This document shows positions 24,446 through 31,714 of a DNA stretch of 64,000 nt, in pieces. The stretch is from NCBI RefSeq assembly GCF_013185185.1, contig NZ_JAAZWE010000010.1, positions 21,937 to 85,936 on the forward strand, read 5' to 3'. Source of the DNA: Saccharibacillus endophyticus (GTDB lineage: Bacteria; Bacillota; Bacilli; Paenibacillales; Paenibacillaceae). Below the pieces are notes generated by a model, which saw only the letters and a list, made by a program, of their open reading frames with translations, was not told the origin of the DNA and searched no databases. Made by a program: the position numbers and the translations under genes. Positions within the stretch are counted from its first letter, which is position 1. Each line of letters opens with the position of its first letter.

Positions 24446-25795
24446 ATGAGCAAATTTATCGTCCGCGGCGGCAAACGATTGACCGGAACCGTCAAAGTTA
24501 GCGGTGCCAAGAATTCGGTGCTTCCTATCATCGCTGCCAGTCTTTTAGGACAAGAAGGAGAAAGTATCATTTCCGATGCTCCTCCTCTTGATGACGTTAT
24601 GACCATCAATAAAGTTTTAGAATCGTTGGGAGCAGGCATTACATACCGTGATGAAGTCATCCGTGTAAATGCGCAAAACCTGACTTCATCCGAAGCGCCA
24701 TACGAGTGGGTAAGCAAAATGCGTGCCTCGTTCCTCGTTATGGGGCCTCTGCTTGCGCGTTTGGGCGAGACCCGCATTTCGATGCCGGGCGGCTGCGCGA
24801 TCGGCACGCGTCCGATCGACCAGCATCTCAAAGGTTTCGAAGCCATGGGCGCGAAAGTCACGCTTGGCGAAGGATATGTAGAAGCGAAAAGCGACGGCAG
24901 ACTTCGCGGAGCTAAAATCTATCTGGATTTTGCCAGCGTGGGCGCAACGGAAAATATCATGATGGCTGCGACAATGGCGATCGGAACGACAACCATTGAA
25001 AATGCAGCCAAAGAACCGGAGATTGTAGATTTGGCAAACTATCTGAACGCCATGGGCGCAGTCGTTCGCGGCGCAGGTACGGATACCATTCGCATCGAAG
25101 GCGTAGATAAGCTGGTCGGCGCTCCGCATACGGTCATTCCCGACCGTATTGAAGCGGGCACCTACATGGTAGCTGCGGCAATCACGGGCGGCGACGTCTA
25201 TGTGGAAGGCGCAATCGCAGACCATCTGGGTCCGGTAGTGGCCAAGATGGAAGAGATGGGCGTTACGGTCATCCCTGACGAAAACGGCATTCGCGTAATT
25301 GCGGACAAGCCGCTTCGCGCAGTGGACATCAAGACATTGCCTTACCCGGGCTTCCCTACGGACATGCAATCCCAGATGATGGCTTTGCTGCTCAGTTCTA
25401 CGGGAACAAGCGTCGTAACGGAGACTGTGTTCGAGAACCGTTTCATGCACGTTGACCAGTTCCGTCTGATGAATGCCGAAATCAAGGTTGAAGGACGTTC
25501 TTCGTTCGTAAGCGGCGAGACGAAATTCGTCGGAGCGAAAGTGACGGCAACCGATCTGCGCGCAGGTGCGGCTTTGATCTGCGCAGGCCTTGTCGCGGAA
25601 GGCACCACCGAAGTCGGCGGAACGCATCACATCGACCGCGGATACGTCAATCTGACGGAGAAGCTCGTTGGACTGGGTGCGGATATTTGGCGCGTCTCCA
25701 TGCCGGAGCCTGCTGCTTCGACAGAAGCGGCAGCAGCGGAAACGCCGGCACGCACGGAAGCACCTGCATTCAACGTGCAACCAACGTGGGCATAA
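24446..25795 (+). CDS. murA: UDP-N-acetylglucosamine 1-carboxyvinyltransferase
   Basis: The first committed step of peptidoglycan synthesis: it moves enolpyruvate from PEP to UDP-GlcNAc in the cytosol. The catalytic cysteine is Cys117 in MPGGCAIGTRPIDQH; its presence predicts sensitivity to fosfomycin. The N-terminal VRGGKRLTGTVKVSGAKNSV and the DLRAGAAL motif are standard. The protein is 449 residues, longer than usual because of a C-terminal tail of about 30 residues rich in Ala, Glu, Thr and Pro. ATG 24446 has CGGAGGGAA. In Bacillus, spoIID follows; here a terminator and then mbl follow. Confidence 0.98.
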   Translation: MSKFIVRGGKRLTGTVKVSGAKNSVLPIIAASLLGQEGESIISDAPPLDDVMTINKVLESLGAGITYRDEVIRVNAQNLTSSEAPYEWVSKMRASFLVMGPLLARLGETRISMPGGCAIGTRPIDQHLKGFEAMGAKVTLGEGYVEAKSDGRLRGAKIYLDFASVGATENIMMAATMAIGTTTIENAAKEPEIVDLANYLNAMGAVVRGAGTDTIRIEGVDKLVGAPHTVIPDRIEAGTYMVAAAITGGDVYVEGAIADHLGPVVAKMEEMGVTVIPDENGIRVIADKPLRAVDIKTLPYPGFPTDMQSQMMALLLSSTGTSVVTETVFENRFMHVDQFRLMNAEIKVEGRSSFVSGETKFVGAKVTATDLRAGAALICAGLVAEGTTEVGGTHHIDRGYVNLTEKLVGLGADIWRVSMPEPAASTEAAAAETPARTEAPAFNVQPTWA

Positions 25796-25813
25796 GCATA
25801 AGATTTCGGTTGA

Positions 25814-25845
25814 AAAATCCAAGTTCGAGAGAACTTGGATTTTTT
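25814..25845 (+). terminator. Terminator of murA
   Basis: AAAATCCAAGTTC, a GAGA loop and GAACTTGGATTTT form a perfect 13-bp stem running into T residues. Confidence 0.95.
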
Positions 25846-25878
25846 GCGTTTTTAGCCTGGTTTTCCGGTGAATTCCCG

Positions 25879-25908
25879 TTGATGTACACCCCATGAATAT
25901 GGTATGTT
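25879..25908 (+). promoter_or_regulatory. Possible sigma-A promoter of mbl
   Basis: TTGATG (25879-25884), 18 bp and TATGTT (25903-25908), about 85 bp upstream of the mbl start and after the murA terminator. Confidence 0.45.
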
Positions 25909-25993
25909 AAAAGCTGGTAGTTTACAGGGTGGCGGGCGTAAGCGCGCAGTGAAGAAGCCGAATAAACAAGGATGCTGGAGGCCGCGAAAATAC

Positions 25994-26992
25994 ATGTTGA
26001 GCAAGGATATCGGAATCGACCTGGGCACGGCGAACGTGCTGATTTATGTAAAGGGTAAGGGAGTCGTCATCGATGAACCGTCGGTAGTGGCGGTAGAGAG
26101 AGAGTCCAAGCGCGTTCTGGCCGTCGGCGAAGAAGCTCGCCGCATGGTGGGACGTACGCCGGGGAATATCGAAGTCGTGCGGCCGCTGCGCGACGGCGTC
26201 ATTGCAGACTTCGACATTACGGAAGCGATGCTTCGCTACTTCATCAACAAAGTGGGCGGAAGAAGCTGGTACAGCAATCCGCGGATTTTGATCTGCGCGC
26301 CGACCAATATCACGTCCGTCGAGCAAAAAGCGATCCGCGAAGCGGCCCAGCGTACCGGAGCGAAAGACGTATATCTGGAAGAAGAGCCAAAAGCCGCGGC
26401 AATCGGCGCAGGCATGGATATTTATCAACCAAGCGGTAACATGGTTGTCGATATCGGCGGGGGCACCACTGACGTAGCCGTTCTCTCCATGGGCGATATC
26501 GTAACGTCTTCTTCGATCAAGGTAGCCGGCGATACGTTCGATGAATCGATTATTCGTTATATCAAAAATAAATATAAATTGCTGATCGGCGAACGGACGG
26601 CGGAAGATCTGAAGATCAATATCGCTTCGGTTCACCCCGACGGACGCCAAGTGGAAATGGACATTCGCGGACGCGATATGGTCAGCGGCCTGCCTCGTAC
26701 CGTTTCCGTTACATCGGCGGAAGTCAAAGAGGCGCTGGACGAATCGGTTGCTTTGATCGTGAGTGCCGCCAAAACGGTGCTGGAACGTACGCCTCCGGAA
26801 TTGTCGGCGGATATCATCGATCGCGGCGTCGTGCTGACGGGCGGGGGCGCTCTGCTGCACGGTCTGGACGATCTCTTGGCACAGGAATTGCGAGTGCCGG
26901 TCTGGACGGCTGAGGACCCGATGCACTGCGTGGTTAAGGGTACCCAGAAGATGTTGGATCATCTCGACAAAACAGCCAAGAAAAAATTCTGA
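25994..26992 (+). CDS. mbl: MreB-like cell-shape protein Mbl
   Basis: A bacterial actin that forms membrane-bound filaments and guides sidewall synthesis. The 332 residues start with MLSKDIGIDLGTANVLIY (phosphate-1 loop) and contain VVDIGGGTTDVAVLS (phosphate-2) and VVLTGGGALLHGLDDLL (adenosine motif). ATG 25994 is preferred (TGGAGG at 25977-25982); a longer in-frame opening from 25904 adds 30 unconserved basic residues. I name it Mbl because it is followed by flhO and flhP as in Bacillus subtilis. There spoIIID lies just upstream, and it is absent here. Confidence 0.93.
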   Translation: MLSKDIGIDLGTANVLIYVKGKGVVIDEPSVVAVERESKRVLAVGEEARRMVGRTPGNIEVVRPLRDGVIADFDITEAMLRYFINKVGGRSWYSNPRILICAPTNITSVEQKAIREAAQRTGAKDVYLEEEPKAAAIGAGMDIYQPSGNMVVDIGGGTTDVAVLSMGDIVTSSSIKVAGDTFDESIIRYIKNKYKLLIGERTAEDLKINIASVHPDGRQVEMDIRGRDMVSGLPRTVSVTSAEVKEALDESVALIVSAAKTVLERTPPELSADIIDRGVVLTGGGALLHGLDDLLAQELRVPVWTAEDPMHCVVKGTQKMLDHLDKTAKKKF

Positions 26993-26995
26993 TTT

Positions 26996-27055
26996 CCCCT
27001 CAACAAATTTTCGAATCTGCCGATATATAGAAGACAAGGCTGGAGGGGCTTTTTT
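26996..27055 (+). terminator. Weak terminator after mbl, with a promoter in its loop
   Basis: CCCCTC (26996-27001) pairs with GAGGGG (27043-27048), followed by CTTTTTT. The 41-nt loop is long, so termination may be inefficient. The sigma-D promoter for flhO lies within this structure. Confidence 0.5.
27000..27026 (+). promoter_or_regulatory. Sigma-D (flagellar) promoter of flhO-flhP
   Basis: TCAA (27000-27003), 15 bp and GCCGATAT (27019-27026). The -10 is a perfect match to the sigma-D consensus GCCGATAT and the -35 differs from TAAA by one base. Transcription would begin near 27033 and include only the 3' arm of the hairpin, escaping termination. Confidence 0.8.
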
Positions 27056-27153
27056 GAAAAGCGCCGGCCATTAGGACACGGACAAAGACACCTTGAATTT
27101 TTCACAGACGGCAATAAACCGCATCCGCGATATCGGAAAGGGGAAAACATCGA

Positions 27154-28032
27154 ATGCTGAGAGGATTATACACGGCGACCGCAGGCATGATGACGCAGCA
27201 GCACAGACATGATACGGTGACGCAGAACATCGCCAACTTGAACACGACAGGTTACAAACAAGTAGAGAGCGTGGCACGTTCTTTCCCGGAAGTCATGGTG
27301 GCGCTGCAAAACGGAGATCAAGGCCGCGATAACCGCCAGGTAGGCAAACTCAACACGGGCGTATTTGCCGAAGAAAGCATTTCGATGATGGTGCAAGGCG
27401 ATGTGACGGAGTCGAATTCGTCCGACGACCTCGCACTGATTTCCGATATCCAGGTCGCGAATCCGCAGGGCGGCAACATTGCGTTTGATGATTCCGGCAA
27501 AGCCGTTCAAGCAAACGGACAGACGATCTATAAGCCGCAGGCCTTTTTCAATGTCGAGAATCCTGCCGGGGGAATCGGCTACACCCGCGATGGCGACATG
27601 CATTTGTCTTCGGACGGCCGTCTCGTCACTTCGATGAATCAGAACGTGCTGGGTCAGGACGGACAACCGATCGTGCTGGCCGGTTCGATGGACGATTACT
27701 GGGTGCGCGAGAACGGAACGATTTTCAATAAAGCAACGGGCGCCGCGTCCGGACGGATCGGGATCACGGTTGCCGAACAGCCGAACGGACTGACTCGCGA
27801 CGGCGAAGGCTTGTTTGCGGAAAAGACGCAAGGAGCCGGTTCGCTGCGAGCTGCGACCAACGAGGACGCAATCGAAGTGAAACAAGGGTTCTTGGAGCGT
27901 TCCACCGTGGATGCCGCGCAATCGATGGTGGATCTGACGGCGGCGCTGCGCGCGTACGAAGCCAACCAGAAAGTCGTCCAGTTTTATGACAAGAGCTTGG
28001 ACAAAGCCGTTAACGAAGTCGGAAGAGTCTAA
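27154..28032 (+). CDS. flhO: Flagellar hook-basal body rod protein FlhO
   Basis: A FlgG/FlgF-type rod protein of the flagellar basal body, 292 residues. The N-terminus MLRGLYTATAGMMTQQHRHD followed by QNIANLNTTGYK is the conserved rod/hook helix. The C-terminus AAQSMVDLTAALRAYEANQK forms the partner helix. ATG 27154 has AAAGGGGAAA upstream. It forms an operon with flhP 16 bp downstream and is expected under sigma-D. Confidence 0.93.
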   Translation: MLRGLYTATAGMMTQQHRHDTVTQNIANLNTTGYKQVESVARSFPEVMVALQNGDQGRDNRQVGKLNTGVFAEESISMMVQGDVTESNSSDDLALISDIQVANPQGGNIAFDDSGKAVQANGQTIYKPQAFFNVENPAGGIGYTRDGDMHLSSDGRLVTSMNQNVLGQDGQPIVLAGSMDDYWVRENGTIFNKATGAASGRIGITVAEQPNGLTRDGEGLFAEKTQGAGSLRAATNEDAIEVKQGFLERSTVDAAQSMVDLTAALRAYEANQKVVQFYDKSLDKAVNEVGRV

Positions 28033-28048
28033 CTAAGGGGGCATATTC

Positions 28049-28855
28049 ATGAATAACTCGATGATTAGCGCTGCGGTGACGATGAACGGCCTCCAGCGTA
28101 AGCTCGACCTGATTTCGGATAACATCGCCAACCTGGACACGGTCGGCTACAAAGCCAAACAGGGAAGCTTCCAGGACACGCTGACCCGAGTGCAGCAGCA
28201 AGGCAAATCGTTCCAACTGGACGGACGGCGAACGGATGCGGGATTCAATCTCGGCTTCGGTGCCCGCATGGGCGAAGTCACTGTCGATCTTACGCAAGGT
28301 CCTCTGAAAGAAACGGGCAGCCTGTCCGATCTTGCGATCGAAGGCAACGCGGTGTTCGAGATTCAAGTGAACGGCGAGAAAGCGTGGACGCGCGAAGGGG
28401 CATTCCAACTGGCACCGAACGGAGCCGATACGCGGAACGTGTACCTGATGACGAATCAGGGGCATCCGGTCATGGGAACAAACGGGCAACCGATTCGCAT
28501 TCCGGCCGCATCGAAGCTGCAAGTGGATAGCGACGGCACGGTTCGTGCGCTGAACGCTAACGGCACGAGTACGGCTGCGGGTCAGATTGCGTTGGCGCGC
28601 GTTGATCGTTCCGAAGGACTCGTTCAGACGGACGGCAATGTATTCATCTTGGCAGACGGCGTGAATGAAGGCGACGTTTTGACGAATAACGGCGTGACGG
28701 CTCAGGTGAGACAACAATACCTGGAACAATCCAACGTGGACATGACCGCGCAGATGACCGAATTGCTTCAAGCGCAGCGCGCTTATCAATTGGCTGCCAA
28801 GGCGCTGACATCCAGCGATACCATGGCAACATTGGCAAACGGAATCCGTCAATAA
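28049..28855 (+). CDS. flhP: Flagellar hook-basal body rod protein FlhP
   Basis: A 268-residue paralogue of FlhO. The N-terminal ISDNIANLDTVGYKAKQGSF and the C-terminal LLQAQRAYQLAAKALTSSD are the rod-family end helices. ATG 28049 has AAGGGGG at 28035-28041. In Bacillus subtilis FlhO and FlhP form the distal rod, and the order mbl-flhO-flhP is the same. Confidence 0.93.
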   Translation: MNNSMISAAVTMNGLQRKLDLISDNIANLDTVGYKAKQGSFQDTLTRVQQQGKSFQLDGRRTDAGFNLGFGARMGEVTVDLTQGPLKETGSLSDLAIEGNAVFEIQVNGEKAWTREGAFQLAPNGADTRNVYLMTNQGHPVMGTNGQPIRIPAASKLQVDSDGTVRALNANGTSTAAGQIALARVDRSEGLVQTDGNVFILADGVNEGDVLTNNGVTAQVRQQYLEQSNVDMTAQMTELLQAQRAYQLAAKALTSSDTMATLANGIRQ

Positions 28856-28890
28856 GGTAATGTTCGCAAAAATGCATAGACGGTAAAATG

Positions 28891-28937
28891 AAGTCGTCCG
28901 AAGCCCCGGTATTTTCTCCGGGGCTTCGGACTTTGCA
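28891..28937 (+). terminator. Stem-loop after flhP
   Basis: CCGAAGCCCCGG and CCGGGGCTTCGG form a perfect stem, extended by AAGT/ACTT past a small bulge. The T run after it is only three bases, so it may be a partial terminator or attenuator before the next small gene, whose ribosome binding site follows directly. Confidence 0.7.
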
Positions 28938-28953
28938 GCAAGGAGGGTTAGAA

Positions 28954-29172
28954 GTGGAAAAGGTGATGGACGAGCAAAGCGAAGGATCTGTGCGTCGCAA
29001 ACGAACATTTGGCAGAAGATTGCTGCGTTTTATTCTTTTTCTGCTTTTTTTCGCACTTTGTCTGGCCGGAGGTCTGGTCTTCGGTTATGTCTATATCGGG
29101 AAGCAGGGGCTGGAAGAGGCATTCAAGCCGGAGACATGGATGCATGTATTCGACCTTGTTTTTGCTCCTTGA
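28954..29172 (+). CDS. EpuA-like small membrane protein (annotated in databases as RNA polymerase subunit beta)
   Basis: A 72-residue protein with a basic N-terminus (RRKRTFGRRLLR), one long membrane helix (about residues 24-46) and a short C-terminal tail. It fits the EpuA family, which carries the misleading database name DNA-directed RNA polymerase subunit beta and is common between flhP and fabZ in Paenibacillaceae. GTG 28954 is chosen because AGGAGGG at 28941-28947 is 6 nt away; ATG 28966 is an alternative. Function unknown; a link to the cell envelope is likely. Confidence 0.7.
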   Translation: MEKVMDEQSEGSVRRKRTFGRRLLRFILFLLFFALCLAGGLVFGYVYIGKQGLEEAFKPETWMHVFDLVFAP

Positions 29173-29190
29173 ATCAGGAAGATACGCAAA

Positions 29191-29233
29191 AGCCGTTCTT
29201 GGATCGTCGGGATCTCGGAGCGGCTCTTTTTTT
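29191..29233 (+). terminator. Terminator after the EpuA-like gene
   Basis: AGCCGTTCT (29191-29199) pairs with GGAGCGGCT through two G-U pairs, closed by an inner GATC/GATC part, and is followed by seven or more T residues. A TATAAT at 29274-29279 next to it is probably the -10 of the fabZ promoter (weak -35). Confidence 0.8.
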
Positions 29234-29314
29234 ATGGCGGTTTTCCGCGATTTCTTTTTGCTGCGGGAAACTGTATAATGATGGGGGAAATTGCCGAAGG
29301 GAGTTTTGCTCGTG

Positions 29315-29746
29315 ATGTTGGATTCGCAGCAGATTCAAGAAATTATACCGCACCGCCCGCCGTTTTTGTTGGTGGATCGGATTTTGGAGGTCGAACCGGG
29401 CAAACGCGCGGTCGGCATTAAAAACGTAACCGTTAACGAACCTTTCTTTGTTGGGCACTTTCCGGGTTATCCGGTCATGCCGGGGGTATTAATAGTTGAG
29501 GCGCTGGCTCAGGTCGGAAGCGTGGCGATGATGATCGTTGAAGAAAACCGGGGGAAACTCGGATTTTTCGCGGGCATCGACGGCTTCCGTTTCAGAGGAC
29601 AGGTGAAGCCCGGCGATACGCTGCGGCTTGAGGTCGAAATGACTCGCTTCAAGGGGAAGATCGGAAAAGGACATGCCGTAGCAACCGTCGACGGAACCAT
29701 AGTTGCCGAAGGCGACATGATGTTTGCGCTCGCCGACCGCGAATAG
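29315..29746 (+). CDS. fabZ: 3-hydroxyacyl-ACP dehydratase FabZ
   Basis: It dehydrates beta-hydroxyacyl-ACP in fatty-acid elongation. It is a hotdog-fold enzyme of 143 residues. The active-site His is in FFVGHFPGYPVMPG and the Glu in LIVEALAQVG. The start ATG 29315 gives MLDSQQIQEIIPHRPPFLLVDR, which aligns with other FabZ. GTG 29312 is equally spaced from AAGGGAG (29297-29303) and cannot be excluded. 58 bp separate it from pgcA. Confidence 0.96.
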   Translation: MLDSQQIQEIIPHRPPFLLVDRILEVEPGKRAVGIKNVTVNEPFFVGHFPGYPVMPGVLIVEALAQVGSVAMMIVEENRGKLGFFAGIDGFRFRGQVKPGDTLRLEVEMTRFKGKIGKGHAVATVDGTIVAEGDMMFALADRE

Positions 29747-29804
29747 GCACCTAACCGCGAAGGCCTCTTCACCCCAACAATCCGGACAGGGAGGTACGAC
29801 AAAT

Positions 29805-31517
29805 ATGTTGAATGAAAAAACCGCGGCGGTCGTCAAGCAATGGCTGGAAGACCCAAGCATCGATGAGGAAACCAAGCAGGAGCTGCGAGGGCTGGAAGCG
29901 CAGCCGGATGAACTGGAAGATCGTTTTTACCGGGAGCTGGAGTTCGGTACGGGCGGATTGCGCGGCGTGATCGGCGCAGGCAGCAACCGCATGAACCGCT
30001 ACACCGTCGGTAAAGCGACGCAAGGACTGGCGGAGTACATACTGGAAACGGCAAAAGGCAAGGCAGGGAAACCTTCCGTCGTCATCGCGCACGATTCGCG
30101 CCACTTTTCGCCGGAATTTTCGCTTGAAGCCGCATTGGTCCTGGCTGCCAACGGCATCGTAGCCAAATTGTATCCTTCGCTTCGCACGACGCCGCAGCTG
30201 TCTTTCTCGGTTCGCCATTTGCAAGCGGACGGCGGGATTATGGTGACGGCAAGTCACAACCCGCCTGAGTACAACGGCTACAAAGTGTATAACCAAGAAG
30301 GCGGACAGCTTGTTCCTCATGAAGCGGAGCGAGTCATCAGCCTGGTGCAGGGCGTTCAATCGTTCTCGGCCATCAAACGGATTACCCGCGAAGAAGCCGA
30401 AGCGCAAGGTCTGCTGGTTTGGCTGGGCGATGCGGAAGATGAAGCTTTCATCGATACCGTAGCGAGCCTCTCCCTGAGCCGTGAACAATTGGCTGCCGGC
30501 AAAGGCGACGACCTGCAAATCGTCTTCACGCCTCTGCACGGTACAGGTAATCTGCCGGTGCGCCAAGTATTGGAGAAGATCGGCTTCAAAAATGTTGCCG
30601 TTGTACCGGAACAGGAACTGCCGGACGGCGACTTCCCGACGGTAAAATCGCCGAACCCGGAAGAACGCGAAGCGTTCACGCTGGCGATGAAGCTTGGCGA
30701 AGAGTTGAACGCGGATATCCTGATCGGTACCGATCCGGACTGCGACCGCATGGGCGCCGTAGTTCGCAACCAAGAAGGCAAGTACGTCGTTCTGAGCGGC
30801 AACCAATCCGGCGCGATCATGGTCGATTACGTGCTGAGTCGCATGAAAGAAGCGGGTACGCTGCCTGAGAACGGCGCGGTGATCAAAACGATCGTAACCA
30901 GCGAACTGGGTGCGGTCATTGCCGAGCATTACGGCGCTTCCGTACTGAACACGCTGACCGGCTTCAAATACATCGGCGAGAAAATGACGCAGTTCGAACA
31001 AAGCGGCGAGCATACTTTCCTGTTCGGTTACGAGGAAAGCTACGGCTATCTGGCAGGCAGCTACGCACGGGACAAAGACGCGGTGCTGGCGGCTATGCTG
31101 ATTGCCGAAGCTGCGGCTTACTACAAGACGCAGGGCAAGACGTTGTACAACGTGCTGGAAGGACTGTATGCACAGTTCGGAACGTTCATCGAACGTCTGG
31201 AGTCGCGCACGATGAAAGGCAAAGACGGTCTGGCTAAAATCCAGTCCATCATGGCCGAATGGCGCGATAACCCGCCGACTGAAGTCGCGGGCGTGAAGGT
31301 CGTGCAGACTCTCGATTATGCAAAAGGCATCGATGGGCTTCCGTCCGAAAACGTGCTGAAGTATATCTTGGAAGACGACTCCTGGTTTGTCCTGCGTCCA
31401 TCGGGCACGGAGCCGAAGATCAAAGTCTACTTCGCGGTTCGCGGCGACTCGCTCGCGGCAGCCGAAGAAGCCGTGGATCGACTGGTTCACGCGGTTACGG
31501 CAAAAGTAGACGCTTAA
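29805..31517 (+). CDS. pgcA: Alpha-phosphoglucomutase / phospho-sugar mutase
   Basis: It interconverts glucose-6-P and glucose-1-P, feeding UDP-glucose and wall polymers. The 570-residue length is that of PgcA. The phosphoserine loop is TASHNPPEYNGY (Ser about 150), the metal loop DPDCDRMG, the sugar loop GYEESYGYL and the phosphate-binding loop RPSGTEPK, in the correct order of the four domains. ATG 29805 has AGGGAGG at 29788-29794. A terminator follows. Confidence 0.96.
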   Translation: MLNEKTAAVVKQWLEDPSIDEETKQELRGLEAQPDELEDRFYRELEFGTGGLRGVIGAGSNRMNRYTVGKATQGLAEYILETAKGKAGKPSVVIAHDSRHFSPEFSLEAALVLAANGIVAKLYPSLRTTPQLSFSVRHLQADGGIMVTASHNPPEYNGYKVYNQEGGQLVPHEAERVISLVQGVQSFSAIKRITREEAEAQGLLVWLGDAEDEAFIDTVASLSLSREQLAAGKGDDLQIVFTPLHGTGNLPVRQVLEKIGFKNVAVVPEQELPDGDFPTVKSPNPEEREAFTLAMKLGEELNADILIGTDPDCDRMGAVVRNQEGKYVVLSGNQSGAIMVDYVLSRMKEAGTLPENGAVIKTIVTSELGAVIAEHYGASVLNTLTGFKYIGEKMTQFEQSGEHTFLFGYEESYGYLAGSYARDKDAVLAAMLIAEAAAYYKTQGKTLYNVLEGLYAQFGTFIERLESRTMKGKDGLAKIQSIMAEWRDNPPTEVAGVKVVQTLDYAKGIDGLPSENVLKYILEDDSWFVLRPSGTEPKIKVYFAVRGDSLAAAEEAVDRLVHAVTAKVDA

Positions 31518-31553
31518 GCCTTACCCGTCACAATCGGATATTGATTAAAAATG

Positions 31554-31592
31554 GCCGCGGACCGATTCCGATTCGCGTTCGCGGCGGTTTTT
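31554..31592 (+). terminator. Terminator of pgcA
   Basis: GCCGCG (31554-31559) and CGCGGC (31580-31585) with a 20-nt loop that can pair further, then TTTTT. Confidence 0.65.
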
Positions 31593-31608
31593 ACAGAACT
31601 CCCACGAT

Positions 31609-31653
31609 GCCTCTTGCCGAAGCGCGCCGAAGCGGCGCGTTTCGGCAGGAGGC
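31609..31653 (+). promoter_or_regulatory. Strong stem-loop upstream of the DUF5693 gene
   Basis: GCCTC-T-TGCCGAAGCGCGCC, loop GAAGC, then GGCGCGTTTCGGCA-G-GAGGC: 19 pairs with one mismatch and one G-U. No T tract follows. It lies 60 bp before the ribosome binding site of the next gene and could act in its leader, or be a bidirectional remnant terminator. Confidence 0.7.
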
Positions 31654-31714
31654 GTCTGACTTATCAACTTGAACAATGCCGGGACATCGCTTCCGGCAAG
31701 GAGGTATACGGAAA

